Of a DNA stretch of 64,000 nucleotides, positions 18,207-26,798 are shown in pieces (the stretch's first letter is position 1; each line of letters starts with the position of its first letter). Made by a program: the position numbers and the translations under genes. Source of the stretch: Kozakia baliensis. GTDB taxonomy: Bacteria; Pseudomonadota; Alphaproteobacteria; Acetobacterales; Acetobacteraceae. The notes below the pieces were generated by a model, which saw only the letters and a program-made list of their open reading frames with translations, had not been told where the DNA came from and made no database searches. The stretch spans positions 1,134,501 through 1,198,500 of the forward strand of contig NZ_CP014674.1 of assembly GCF_001787335.1 (NCBI RefSeq), written 5' to 3'.

Positions 18207-18396
18207 CTGGAAGAGGCAAAAATCCACGCAGATGCCAAGCGTGCGCAGCAAGTCAAAATTCTAGAACGTAAAATTTCTCAGATTCAAACACTCATTGAGT
18301 CTGAGGAATAGGCGCACCAAATTGCAGTTGAGGGCGTACGCAATCGGCTCCGCGCTGCCCAGCATCCACAGGGCAGGCGTTTTCAATGTTTCAATA

Positions 18397-19311
18397 TCAA
18401 GCGTCGCCGAATTCAGCCGTATATTTTTGGCTAGGATCCTGCGCTAGCGTCATCGGATTAGAGCCTGCGCCATTCCGGTCATCATCCGGATGAAGATAGG
18501 CATTACCCGTGCCCAGTTGGGACTGCATGAACGCACCGCCCGCCTTCATGGCGTCTGTGCTGCCGTCATACCAACCTGTAACCGTCGCACGGCCTCCGGA
18601 ATCATGGGTTATGGCGTCGGAAGGGGCGTTTCCGGCAATGCTTTTATCGTCGCCTAGTTGCTTGCCTTGGTCGTCCGATACTTTGATGGAAGCATTACGG
18701 CCGTCGATGTAGCTGACGTCGTCATTATTCACGCCTTTATCATCGGCGTAGAATTCAAGTCGGCTCGCTGTTGACTGATATTTCCCAGAAGAATCAGCTT
18801 CGGCATCGAAACCGCCTTGGCCGTTCTGGTATTTCAATGTGCCGGTCTCACCAGGTTTAAGAGTGATTTCGGCGTCCGGCTGGGTCGTAGATCCACCGTT
18901 GAGGAATTGGCCGATTTTTTCTTCATGCGAACTGGTGTTTTTAATCGTCGTGCTGTTCGGACCGCTACCCGCCGTAACGCCCTCTCCACTATGATCGGGC
19001 GTGGAAGCGCTAGGGCTGCTGTTCACCGATTGAGACGGCTGAGAGGAAGTCGGAATTTTCGAAACAGGGTTGCTGTCGATTGAAGGGGAACTACCAGCAG
19101 GTTCCGCAGATGCGGGCGAGGGTGTTGCGTTTCCGGATGACGAGTCTTTCTCAGCCTCCAGAATTTTCAGCAAATCCTCGAAAACCTGTGCAAGCTTCGC
19201 CTTATCTTCCGATCCTTCGGTGCTCGTTCCGTCCAAACCTTTCCCGGAAAGCAGATCGTTCAGCAAATCTGAACTGTTGATATTCGTGTCGTTTGAAATC
19301 GGGTCGTTCAT
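18397..19311 (-). CDS. Cysteine-free Ser/Asn/Asp/Gly-rich protein, candidate T3SS-secreted protein with thaumatin-like segment
   Basis: The start at 19311 (MNDPISNDTNINSSDLL) has GGA 7-9 nt upstream and gives 304 residues; upstream codons of the longer frame look non-coding. The N-terminal 130 residues are Ser/Pro/Asn-rich and probably disordered, with no signal peptide. Around residues 155-230, TLKPGETGTLKYQNGQGG and, later, SRLEFYADDKGVNNDDVSYIDGRNASIKV-type spacing recall the thaumatin-like pattern (PGQ..., AEF, YDVSLVDGFN) but without its disulfide cysteines. No cysteine occurs in the protein, as in harpins. Location beside the T3SS cluster and a shared operator-like box 81 nt upstream suggest a secreted substrate. 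No database family can be confirmed here. Confidence 0.6.
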   Translation of the reverse strand: MNDPISNDTNINSSDLLNDLLSGKGLDGTSTEGSEDKAKLAQVFEDLLKILEAEKDSSSGNATPSPASAEPAGSSPSIDSNPVSKIPTSSQPSQSVNSSPSASTPDHSGEGVTAGSGPNSTTIKNTSSHEEKIGQFLNGGSTTQPDAEITLKPGETGTLKYQNGQGGFDAEADSSGKYQSTASRLEFYADDKGVNNDDVSYIDGRNASIKVSDDQGKQLGDDKSIAGNAPSDAITHDSGGRATVTGWYDGSTDAMKAGGAFMQSQLGTGNAYLHPDDDRNGAGSNPMTLAQDPSQKYTAEFGDA

Positions 19312-19391
19312 GTTAATTCCATGCTCCATTTGGCGGGCGCCATAATTGGATACGACCCTTATGGGCCTTCTCATCAAACCATAGGTGGCAA

Positions 19392-19408
19392 AGCTGACGT
19401 CATCCTGA
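19392..19408. promoter_or_regulatory. Candidate T3SS regulon box 1 (11-bp-spaced repeat)
   Basis: The 17-bp sequence AGCTGACGTCATCCTGA contains CTGA at 19394 and again at 19405, 11 bp apart. It matches box 2 (29394-29410) at 13 of 17 positions and lies between the divergent secreted-protein and pseudokinase genes. See boxes at 29394 and 30228. Confidence 0.45.
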
Positions 19409-19432
19409 CCCAAGCTATCTGAAGTTTTCACG

Positions 19433-20593
19433 ATGTATGGTTTTGCGGGATGGGACGCGTCTGTTAAAGTTTGTTTTGTTTATGTTCGACAGGAAAAGCG
19501 ATTGAACGCAACGGGATCCTATTATCGCGTCACGGCATTACTGCGACGGGACCAACGCGGTGTATTGCTTAATGCTATCGATCAAGAAACGAAAGACGCG
19601 GTGACGCTGAGACAGATCAATCTCTCTCAACTCACCCTCCGCGAGCGTAAACCCTATATCGAGCATTTAAGAGCCGATATGGCGGAAGCGGCGCAATATG
19701 CACATCCTGCTGTGGTTTCTCCACGGGGCGTGCATGTCGAAGGTGAAAACGCTTTTCTCGTCATGGACCCACTTTACGATGCTATTGCGCTGGAAACGCA
19801 ATCGGCATTGCCCATTCCTCTTGCTGCCGATTTGGCTTTGCAGGCATTGGACGTTCTTATTCAGGCGCAAACACGCGACAATTCGCGCCGTGCACTACGG
19901 ATGCGCAATTTCTTTGCAACTCAGGACTGCCGCCTTCGCATCATCGAATTTGGGCTTGATCCAGGCGATATCGGTGATGTGCTTGGTGGAGATCGGGCGC
20001 AGGCTGAAGAGGCCAGCATGATGACGCCGGAACATTGTGTTGGTGAAATTGAGGATCAGAAAAGCGATCAATTCGCGATTGGCTGTCTTCTCTATCGAAT
20101 GCTGACAGGCGTTTTTCCTTTTCACGGCGCGAATTATACCGATACCGTTACGCGTATCGCTAAAGAGCCTCACATATCGCTTATTCAAATGCGGCAGGAC
20201 GTGCCGGAAAAATTGAATGAGGTAATCGACCGCGTATTGGCGAAGAAGCCAAGCAGTCGATATGAAAGCCTGTCGGCCTTTGCCAATGCTTTGCAGGCTT
20301 TTACAGTAAAAGGCACAATGCCGGATGTTTTTGAGGAGACGGGCACTAGCACCGAAACATTGTCTGATTTTTCAATCGCGGAAGTATCTGCCAAGCCGAA
20401 ACGCTTGGAACAAGAAACGGTGGATGAGATTGTGCGCGCTCTAACACAAATTATCGGACCGATCGCCCCAATTCTCGTACAACGGGCCAAGAGGAATGTG
20501 ACGGACAGGAAAAGCCTGATCGCGCAGTGTATCGAACAATGCGAACCTTCGGACGCCGTGCGTTTTCTGGCGCTTCTTAAGCCAGAAAGCTAG
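19433..20593 (+). CDS. Ser/Thr protein kinase-fold protein lacking catalytic motifs (pseudokinase)
   Basis: The C-lobe is clearly a Hanks-type kinase fold: MTPEHCVGEIEDQKSDQFAIG (APE-like loop and the conserved Asp helix) followed by LLYRMLTGVFPFHG, and RVLAKKPSSRYESL at the end. The catalytic apparatus is lost. The VAIK lysine position reads VTLR, the HRD-x-K-x-x-N loop is replaced by RRALRMRNFF, and DFG is EFG (residues 172-174). A C-terminal helical extension of about 110 residues follows. ATG 19433 has no ribosome-binding site; TTG 19502, 4 nt after AGGAAAAG (19491-19498), may be the true start (363 residues). It converges with sctU (4-nt overlap of ends). Kinase-domain proteins occur in some T3SS loci, for example in Chlamydia. 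Confidence 0.72.
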   Translation: MYGFAGWDASVKVCFVYVRQEKRLNATGSYYRVTALLRRDQRGVLLNAIDQETKDAVTLRQINLSQLTLRERKPYIEHLRADMAEAAQYAHPAVVSPRGVHVEGENAFLVMDPLYDAIALETQSALPIPLAADLALQALDVLIQAQTRDNSRRALRMRNFFATQDCRLRIIEFGLDPGDIGDVLGGDRAQAEEASMMTPEHCVGEIEDQKSDQFAIGCLLYRMLTGVFPFHGANYTDTVTRIAKEPHISLIQMRQDVPEKLNEVIDRVLAKKPSSRYESLSAFANALQAFTVKGTMPDVFEETGTSTETLSDFSIAEVSAKPKRLEQETVDEIVRALTQIIGPIAPILVQRAKRNVTDRKSLIAQCIEQCEPSDAVRFLALLKPES

Positions 20594-21630
20594 CTGGGCG
20601 TGTTTTGAAGGGCATAAGCGACGGGTTGGAAAAAATCGGTCGTGATCGTCATGCCCGGCCTGAAGGCCGCGAATAAATCGCGCGCTAATTCCCGGTTCCA
20701 ACACATGGGAACATGGCGCTCGCGCGCAATATTGCGAAAACCTTGCGCTTGTTCGCCACGTCCTTTGCAAACGATCTGCGGCACCGGTGTATCGCCCGGC
20801 TTATAACGCAATCCAACGACCAGATTATCGTCGCAAATCAGGATTGTCGCACGAGTGGGGCCAAGCTTCGTCGGGTTGCGGCGCGCTTCCATCTGCATGC
20901 GGCGTTGTTGCTGCTTGATTAGAGGATTACCAAGCGTTTCCTTGCGTTCGTTTTTCGCTTCCGTCTGCGTCATGCGCATTTCACGTAGAAACATGAGGCG
21001 CTGTATCAGCAAATCGGCAAGGCCAGCAGCCGCATAGAAGAAACATGCAGCACCGAACATCGGTAAGAGCAATGCGCGCAGGACGCTCGTCAATCCCGAG
21101 GGTTCAATCTCTGGAATACGCACCAAGCCGCCTATTGCCGAATATATGATGAGCATCAATGTGCCACCGAATAGCGTGGTCTTAATAAGAGAGATGCCTA
21201 AATCGACGAAATTCTGTGCTTTGAACAGATTTTTGAAACCGGCGATCGGATTGATCTTCTCGAGTTTTGGCAGAATTGGATCGATTGCAAAAATAAAGCC
21301 GCGATTGACGATCAGCTTCACCAGAACGCTCGCTACGACGGCAATAAGCAACGGTGTCAGCGCATCGAGAATTAAAATGCGTCGCGTGGCATCTGTCATA
21401 AGCCTAACGCCGCTCGGAAAATCGAGCGTCAGGGCTTGGGCGGCCGTATGAATCAAAGCTTGTAGATGGCTGGAAATAGTCGAACTCTCGACCAACAACC
21501 AGCCGATCAGCGTAACCGAAACGACAGCCACTTGCAGGTCCGGCGCTTTGGCGATGTGGCCTTTGCGTCGTCGCTCCGCGAGTTTCTTGGCGGAGGCGGG
21601 GAGGTTCTTTTCTTCGCTGCTGCCGCTCAT
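20590..21630 (-). CDS. sctU: T3SS export-gate/switch protein SctU (YscU/FlhB family) with non-canonical cleavage site
   Basis: I use ATG 21630 (MSGSSEEKNLPASAKKLAER), which overlaps the sctT stop by 4 nt and gives 346 residues, the normal size; the upstream part of the longer frame is sctT sequence. N-terminal SAKKLAERRRKGHIAKAPDL, four membrane helices and the cytoplasmic LRYKPGDTPVPQIVCKGRG block identify SctU. The autocleavage motif NPTH that should precede that block is CDDN (residues 266-269). An unrelated NPTK occurs 14 residues earlier (252-255). In YscU and FlhB, cleavage between N and P is needed for normal switching of substrate class, so this SctU is predicted not to cleave at the standard site. 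Confidence 0.92.
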   Translation of the reverse strand: MSGSSEEKNLPASAKKLAERRRKGHIAKAPDLQVAVVSVTLIGWLLVESSTISSHLQALIHTAAQALTLDFPSGVRLMTDATRRILILDALTPLLIAVVASVLVKLIVNRGFIFAIDPILPKLEKINPIAGFKNLFKAQNFVDLGISLIKTTLFGGTLMLIIYSAIGGLVRIPEIEPSGLTSVLRALLLPMFGAACFFYAAAGLADLLIQRLMFLREMRMTQTEAKNERKETLGNPLIKQQQRRMQMEARRNPTKLGPTRATILICDDNLVVGLRYKPGDTPVPQIVCKGRGEQAQGFRNIARERHVPMCWNRELARDLFAAFRPGMTITTDFFQPVAYALQNTPS

Positions 21631-22433
21631 GGCGCCAAAAGCTGCTGCAAATCGGCAACGACATGATGAGAGGCAACAAGGGCACGGCGCATATAGGCGA
21701 CGAGCCACACCGAGTATCCGAACATGATCAGCACGAACACCAAGTTCCGCAAGGTGGGAGCGAGGTCGTAAAGATGAAGCTTGGGGATAGCCCGCATCAA
21801 AAGAATGACGGCCGCTTCGCAAAGAAGCATGGCCAACATGATGGGCGCGCCCGTGGTCAGGGATACAATCGTCAGCTTGTCGAGCAGGCCGAGCAAAGCA
21901 TCTCCGAAACCTGCGCGAGGCTTGAATGTCAGCGATAAAGGCGGCCAGACGCTTTCCGATACGGCCAGTGAATGTGCCAACAGATTGAGACCGCCGGATA
22001 AAACGAAAAGCCCAATGACAGCCATGGCTAGAAAACCCGCCATGGTTGAATCCTGATTGCCGCTGCCAGGATCTTCGGCGTGCCCCTGCGTAGCGCTGCG
22101 TTGCGTATCGAGCAGTTCGCCGACGCCTTGTATGCCCCAGATCGGAAGCCCGATCAGCAATCCGATCATGATGCCGATTATCAATTCCTTTGCGCCAATC
22201 AGCGCCAGAAATGGCATGGTGCGCGGGGTCTCGACCAAGTTCTCATAAATACCGGGCATGGCGGGCAAGCCGAGCGCAAATGCGACCGCACCACGTATGG
22301 GGCCACCTAATTGCGCGCGCGTGAAAACAGGCAGAACGATAGCAGCTCCCGCTGGGCGGCCCATCGCCACCGCGATGGCGGATAGCCAGGGAATGAACTG
22401 ATTGAGCGCTATGAGGGGATCGGATGCGGGCAT
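21627..22433 (-). CDS. sctT: T3SS export apparatus protein SctT (YscT/FliR family)
   Basis: This 268-residue inner-membrane protein has about six to eight hydrophobic segments, the family start AMGRPAGAAIVLPVFTRAQLGG, and GAKELIIGIMIGLLIGLPIWGIQGVGELLDTQRS. SctT is part of the SctRST export gate in the membrane under the needle. It starts 1 nt after the sctS stop and overlaps sctU by 4 nt, in the conserved R-S-T-U order. Confidence 0.94.
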   Translation of the reverse strand: MPASDPLIALNQFIPWLSAIAVAMGRPAGAAIVLPVFTRAQLGGPIRGAVAFALGLPAMPGIYENLVETPRTMPFLALIGAKELIIGIMIGLLIGLPIWGIQGVGELLDTQRSATQGHAEDPGSGNQDSTMAGFLAMAVIGLFVLSGGLNLLAHSLAVSESVWPPLSLTFKPRAGFGDALLGLLDKLTIVSLTTGAPIMLAMLLCEAAVILLMRAIPKLHLYDLAPTLRNLVFVLIMFGYSVWLVAYMRRALVASHHVVADLQQLLAP

Positions 22434-22434
22434 G

Positions 22435-22707
22435 TCAGAACCGCGTCATCGCCGGAAAATCGTCGAGCAATCTTTCGGTGAAAGTCAGCAAAGGTGGGAA
22501 AAGCGTAGAGGCCATCAACAGCAAAGTCGCGCATACCGCCACGACTTTAAAAGTGAGTGGCATGGTCTGATCTTGCAATTGCGTGACGGCCTGGAGCAAT
22601 CCGACAACCAGCCCGACGACAAGCGCCGCGGCGAGCGGTGGACCTGCAATCGAGGCAAAGAGAAAAAGCGCGGATGAAAGTTCCTGTGTGAATACCGATT
22701 CATCCAT
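22435..22707 (-). CDS. sctS: T3SS export apparatus protein SctS (YscS/FliQ family)
   Basis: The protein has 90 residues from ATG 22707 (MDESVFTQELSSALFLFASI), matching the usual 85-90-residue size; the longer frame upstream runs into the sctR end and is rejected. Two membrane hairpin helices carry the family motif GPPLAAALVVGLVVGLLQAVTQLQDQ-T. It sits between sctR and sctT. Confidence 0.93.
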   Translation of the reverse strand: MDESVFTQELSSALFLFASIAGPPLAAALVVGLVVGLLQAVTQLQDQTMPLTFKVVAVCATLLLMASTLFPPLLTFTERLLDDFPAMTRF

Positions 22708-22733
22708 ATCGGATGTCCCGAGACCGCGCGATG

Positions 22734-23384
22734 CTAAGCATAGCTGAGCACCAATCCGTGCAAGAGGCGCGTCCATCCTCCTGCGAGAACGAACAGCAGA
22801 AGCTTCAATGGCACGGAGATCGTATTGGGTTGCACTTGCGAAAGGCCCATCGCGATCAAGATGGTCGTCACGACGAGATCGATGACCACGAACGGAAGAT
22901 AGATCAGAAAGCCGATTTCGAACGCGCGTTTGAGTTCGCCGGTTAGATAAGCGGGAAGAAGAATGGGTAATGAGTCAGGCTTCAGGCTGCCGCGCATATC
23001 CTCTGGCCATAGGCGCTGGGTCGCATTTATGAAAAAGGCGCGTTCCGGAGCCTGTGTAAAGCGCATCAGATGCTGCGAGATCGGCGTTTGGACCCGGTCG
23101 TACGCCTCAATATAATCCGACACGTTCTGGTATTTCTGATCGGAATCGAGGGCCGCTTGATAGACGTCGTGCCCAAGAGGCGCGGAGATGAATAAAGTAA
23201 GAATGAGTGCGATCGCATAAAGCACGACGTTCGGTGGCGATTGCTGAATGCCTAACGCCGTGCGGAGCAAAAACAATACGACGGAGAGTTTGACGAACGA
23301 AGTCGTCGTAATCACCGCCAGGATCAACACTCCAAATCCCATGGTGAGGACGAGAGCGGTGAGCAGATTTGACGAGGCGATCAT
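22734..23384 (-). CDS. sctR: T3SS export apparatus protein SctR (YscR/FliP family)
   Basis: The 216-residue protein has family motifs TTTSFVKLSVVLFLLRTALG-Q, PPNVVLYAIALILT, LLPAYLTGELKRAFEIGFL and a C-terminal YLPFVVIDLVVTTILIAMG segment ending with a core SVPLKLLLFVLAGGW helix. Four membrane helices are predicted. It overlaps the sctQ stop by 4 nt. Confidence 0.95.
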   Translation of the reverse strand: MIASSNLLTALVLTMGFGVLILAVITTTSFVKLSVVLFLLRTALGIQQSPPNVVLYAIALILTLFISAPLGHDVYQAALDSDQKYQNVSDYIEAYDRVQTPISQHLMRFTQAPERAFFINATQRLWPEDMRGSLKPDSLPILLPAYLTGELKRAFEIGFLIYLPFVVIDLVVTTILIAMGLSQVQPNTISVPLKLLLFVLAGGWTRLLHGLVLSYA

Positions 23385-24466
23385 TCCTGAACGATCCGCG
23401 TTATCCGAACGGCGAGAGACTGGCCGATTTCCACCAGTTCTCCCTCGCCGATACGCTGACCATTCGCCATGATCGAGACGAGCCGCTCCACGAGGCTGCC
23501 GATCTCGATCACATGTCCTTCTCCGATCGCCCGAAGTTCCGCCAGCGTGAGCGTGATACGGCCGAGTTCGAAGCTGAGCGGAATCTGCAATTGCTCCAGC
23601 GCCATATCATCGGGTTCGGACGCGGCTTTGCCAGGAGAGGCAGGAGGCGCTTCGTTCATGCTGGTCCAATCATCCAGTTGGTTAGGGGAAGGAGGGTGGA
23701 AACTGCTCTCTAGGAAAATTCGAGAATTCGTCAGGCGTCCCGAGGCACGTAGCCGCCCACCTGCAATAAGCGTTACTCGCTGGGCGCTCGCAGCCGTCAG
23801 CACCAAGCCATATCCAGGGGCCAAGGCTGATAACTCTGCCATCGTCGTGCGTATGCTACCTATCTGGACCGATGCCGTAACAGGCGGATCGGGCAGGTGG
23901 GCAGCCAAGGGCGGAGCTAGGTTCAGCAGGGGCGGCAATAAAGAGCGCGGCAACACCAATAGACCCGCGAAGCTTTCTTCGGCGCCGAAACGTGCAAAAA
24001 AACCAATCTGATATGCTGTGGAAAGAGAGCCGCGCATAGGCTCATCGCTTTCCATTTGCACGATGTGCGTGTCAGACAATCCAACTTCCGGCGGGCCGAT
24101 ATTCGTCAGTGAAAATACGCTCCCGAGCTGTACCTCAAGCTGGGTCAGCGCATCATTCAGGAGCATTTCCAACAGCAACAACGCGACAGGCGTTTCCATC
24201 GGTGCGCGTGGTCGAGGTTCGGCAATGCGCAAAATCATTCGCATGACGCCACGCGGCACAATGCACTGCCCCTCTTGCCCAGCAAGCGAAAAGGAAACCG
24301 CGATCCAATCCGCTTCCGGCGTGATGGGCGGCGTGAATTGAATGCGCAGACATTCCTGGCCTAAATTCAACGATATAGGTTGGCGACCGAATGTTTTGGT
24401 GATTTCCGCAGGATAGCCTAACGGCGGCGGATGGAACGACGTAATGCGGCGTGTCGGTGCATTCAC
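23381..24466 (-). CDS. sctQ: T3SS cytoplasmic ring (sorting platform) protein SctQ
   Basis: The 361-residue protein has a C-terminal SpoA (FliN/YscQ) domain (about residues 285-358: QIPLSFELGRITLTLAEL, VRITRIV end). A preceding SpoA-like segment carries ...SVQIGSIRTTMAELSALAPG around residue 200. SctQ forms the cytoplasmic pods that bind SctL and SctK. It overlaps sctO and sctR by 4 nt each. The start [11 protein letters not shown] is supported by the sctO overlap. YscQ-type genes can contain an internal start making a C-terminal fragment; a candidate ATG precedes ALEQLQ, but I cannot confirm use. Confidence 0.9.
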   Translation of the reverse strand: MNAPTRRITSFHPPPLGYPAEITKTFGRQPISLNLGQECLRIQFTPPITPEADWIAVSFSLAGQEGQCIVPRGVMRMILRIAEPRPRAPMETPVALLLLEMLLNDALTQLEVQLGSVFSLTNIGPPEVGLSDTHIVQMESDEPMRGSLSTAYQIGFFARFGAEESFAGLLVLPRSLLPPLLNLAPPLAAHLPDPPVTASVQIGSIRTTMAELSALAPGYGLVLTAASAQRVTLIAGGRLRASGRLTNSRIFLESSFHPPSPNQLDDWTSMNEAPPASPGKAASEPDDMALEQLQIPLSFELGRITLTLAELRAIGEGHVIEIGSLVERLVSIMANGQRIGEGELVEIGQSLAVRITRIVQE

Positions 24467-25056
24467 GGCGAAGCGCTCATGCGTTTTTGACGCTCATCGG
24501 CTGGTGTATTGAGACGTGAGAGCAATTTCTTTCGTTGTGCGCTTCTTTCCCGACATAATGTAGCGTTATGGCGCGCCATATTGAGGTCTTCTAATTCCTG
24601 TTCTTCGCGCATGCTTCGTTCGGTGGCGAGAGTTGCTTTTGCCCCTGTGAGCAAATCCTGCGCTTGATGCGTCCGCTGTTCGGTTTTCATAAAAACGTGC
24701 CGTGCCTCGGCCGCATTTTCCTGCATGGTGGCAAGGGTTTTATCGGTTTCGTTAATCCTCTCCTGCAATCGCGCGGCTTGGTCCGCCATGGCGTCAAGAC
24801 GGGCGCGATTGCGTTGGAACTCAAAGCCTTTCATCTGAACGTTGTGTGACTGTGTGGCGATATCCTGCTCCAGTTCCATCCAAGCTTTGCGATGAGCCGT
24901 CAACGAAACACGGGCATCCTGCCCTTGGGCCTGGCATAGATCGAGCTGCCGCAGTGTCTCGCTCAATGCACGGCGCGCTTGATCGTTGCGACGCTCGCGC
25001 AGGAGAAGTAACTGGCGAACGGCCTTCAATTCTAGGCGGATAGGCGCTTGAGCCAT
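24463..25056 (-). CDS. sctO: T3SS stalk protein SctO (YscO/FliJ-like)
   Basis: This 197-residue, highly charged protein is almost wholly alpha-helical and coiled coil ([20 protein letters not shown], then long Glu/Arg/Gln heptads). Size, composition and position between the ATPase and sctQ are typical of SctO, the central stalk that couples the ATPase hexamer to SctV. Its start overlaps the sctN end by 25 nt. Sequence conservation in this family is low, so the call rests on fold and synteny. Confidence 0.85.
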   Translation of the reverse strand: MAQAPIRLELKAVRQLLLLRERRNDQARRALSETLRQLDLCQAQGQDARVSLTAHRKAWMELEQDIATQSHNVQMKGFEFQRNRARLDAMADQAARLQERINETDKTLATMQENAAEARHVFMKTEQRTHQAQDLLTGAKATLATERSMREEQELEDLNMARHNATLCRERSAQRKKLLSRLNTPADERQKRMSASP

Positions 25057-26798
25057 TCCAACATCTCCGCAAAACTCGTCCGCTCGTCATTGCCCTGTTG
25101 CAAGAACTCCCGCAATGCGCCGATTTTAGCAATGGCTTCATCCGCAAGCGCATCGCCGCCGGGCTTATACTCGCCAACCTGCAGCAGGAATTCGACCTCG
25201 TGATAACGAGACCAGAGGCTACGCATTTTCATGGCGAGCTTTTGGTGTTCAGCACTCGTGACCAAATTCATGACGCGGGAACGGCTGGTTTGAATATCGA
25301 TCGCCGGATAGTGCCCCGAAGCAGCCAAGGCGCGTGACAAGATAACGTGTCCGTCGAGAATACCGCGCGTTTCTTCGGCGATAGGGTCGTCAGCGCCATC
25401 TTCGACCAACACGGTATAAAATGCGGTAATGGAGCCGCGCACGCCCATACCCGCCCGCTCCATCAATTGAGGCAGCGCTGCGAAAACCGACGGGGGAAAG
25501 CCACGCCGCGTCGGTGGTTCCCCGGCCGCCAGGCCGATCTCGCGCAAGGCGCGGGCGAAGCGCGTTACGTTATCGACAAATAAAAGCACCCGCAGGCCTT
25601 GATCGCGGAAATATTCCGCTACCGAGGTCGCGGCTTGGGCGCAGATAACGCGCTCGGCGGCTGGCCTGTCGGATGTCGCCACGACCAAGATCGCACGTTT
25701 CAGTCCTTCCGGACCCAAATTATGCTCGACGAATTCTCGCACTTCGCGGCCACGCTCGCCAACTAATGCCACCACAGCGACATCGGCCGCGCTACCTTTC
25801 ACAATCGAGGCCATCAAGGTCGATTTGCCGGCTCCCGCTTCACCGTAGACGCCAAGCCTTTGGCCTTCGCCGCAGGTGAGCACCCCATCCAAAGCACGCA
25901 GACCAACGGGGAGCGGTTGCTGGATGGGCTGGCGCTCCATCGCCGGAGGCGGGTTCGACATAACGGGGCGGCTCGGGCCGGGCGGGAGAGGTCCGCGTCC
26001 ATCGATTGGATTGCCGAGCGCATCGAGCACGCGTCCGAGAAGCCGCTCTCCCACCGGAAAGCTACGCTTGCCGCCTGTTGTCGTTACTTCCGTTTCGGCA
26101 GAAATGCCCTCTAGCCCACCCATCGGGGTCAGCAGAACTTCGCGGCCGTCTAGCCCGATAACCTCGGCGTCCAGGCTCCAGGCTCGTGCCCGATCCTGAA
26201 GGCGGCACAGATCTCCCACGGCGACATTCGGCAAAATGGCGCGGATAATCGTGCCGGTTGCTCCCACTACGCGGCCTTGTATCGGGTGGGTATTGATTGC
26301 GGCGGCGGCGGCGTGCAGCTTCGGCAGGAGGCTTTTCATTCGGCCCACCGCGTCGGCGCCTGCCGTTTCGGGTGTGGCCGTGTTGCCGCGTTGGGGCTGA
26401 TCCTGATCCTGCTCCCTACTTTCGCGGCTTATGGATGGGTTTTGGTATCGATTGGGCGCGGCGCCATCTGCCAAAGTTCGCGTACGCCCTCGCAGATCCA
26501 TAATCGGAAATGTTTCCGACCTTGTTTTTGGATCGGCAGCCTCCGGTGAATTATAAGCGGAAGAAGATGACATGCCGCTTCGGTCGGAAGATTCTTCTTG
26601 TTCGTGATTGGAGTTTTCGTCGCCTTGTATCGGAACAAAAGCCGCATTTCCTTCCGATGGAAAGACAGCGGATGCGTTGCCGTTCTCTATTGCCTCATGA
26701 GGAGATGAGGAAGATACATCAGTATCCTTATAGGCTGGAATATTGGGAGGCTGTGTCTCCATTGGGCGATCAGCCGTCCTGTTGCCATTGTGCGGCAA
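25032..26798 (-). CDS. sctN: T3SS ATPase SctN with long disordered N-terminal extension
   Basis: The catalytic part (about residues 155-588) has Walker [10 protein letters not shown] (319-327), [15 protein letters not shown], the Walker B region [20 protein letters not shown] and [22 protein letters not shown], all typical of F1-like T3SS ATPases. The usual length is about 430-460. Here some 150 residues rich in Ser, Glu, Asn and Gln with no predicted fold precede it. The frame is open throughout and overlaps sctL by 29 nt. An alternative start at ATG 26339 ([13 protein letters not shown], weak GGTGGG upstream) would give a standard 435-residue protein but would leave about 430 nt unexplained. 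Confidence 0.92.
   Translation of the reverse strand: MPHNGNRTADRPMETQPPNIPAYKDTDVSSSSPHEAIENGNASAVFPSEGNAAFVPIQGDENSNHEQEESSDRSGMSSSSAYNSPEAADPKTRSETFPIMDLRGRTRTLADGAAPNRYQNPSISRESREQDQDQPQRGNTATPETAGADAVGRMKSLLPKLHAAAAAINTHPIQGRVVGATGTIIRAILPNVAVGDLCRLQDRARAWSLDAEVIGLDGREVLLTPMGGLEGISAETEVTTTGGKRSFPVGERLLGRVLDALGNPIDGRGPLPPGPSRPVMSNPPPAMERQPIQQPLPVGLRALDGVLTCGEGQRLGVYGEAGAGKSTLMASIVKGSAADVAVVALVGERGREVREFVEHNLGPEGLKRAILVVATSDRPAAERVICAQAATSVAEYFRDQGLRVLLFVDNVTRFARALREIGLAAGEPPTRRGFPPSVFAALPQLMERAGMGVRGSITAFYTVLVEDGADDPIAEETRGILDGHVILSRALAASGHYPAIDIQTSRSRVMNLVTSAEHQKLAMKMRSLWSRYHEVEFLLQVGEYKPGGDALADEAIAKIGALREFLQQGNDERTSFAEMLEWLKRLSA

Larger units (their letters stand above)
17149..18311 (+). 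pseudogene. Possible small gene split by the IS5-family element
   Basis: Immediately left of the IS is ATG-GAG-AAC (17149-17157). Immediately right of it is an open frame of 34 codons (18207-18311) reading LEEAKIHADAKRAQQ... and ending ...TLIESEE at TAG. Joining them across the IS restores one frame, MEN-LEEAKIHADAKR..., a short coiled-coil-like Lys/Glu-rich protein of about 37 residues. No target duplication is visible and no SD is obvious before 17149, so the 5' part is uncertain. Confidence 0.35.

Noticed and set aside
20866-20877. NPTK in SctU as the autocleavage site
   Set aside because: It is 14 residues before the position fixed by the conserved LRYKPGDTPVPQIVCKG block, so it does not align with NPTH of YscU or FlhB.
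21869-21888. TCGTCAGCTTGTCGAGCAGG resembles the rhizobial tts box
   Set aside because: It lies well inside the sctT coding sequence, matches the remembered consensus only partly, and is not repeated in the intergenic regions of the cluster, where a different motif recurs.
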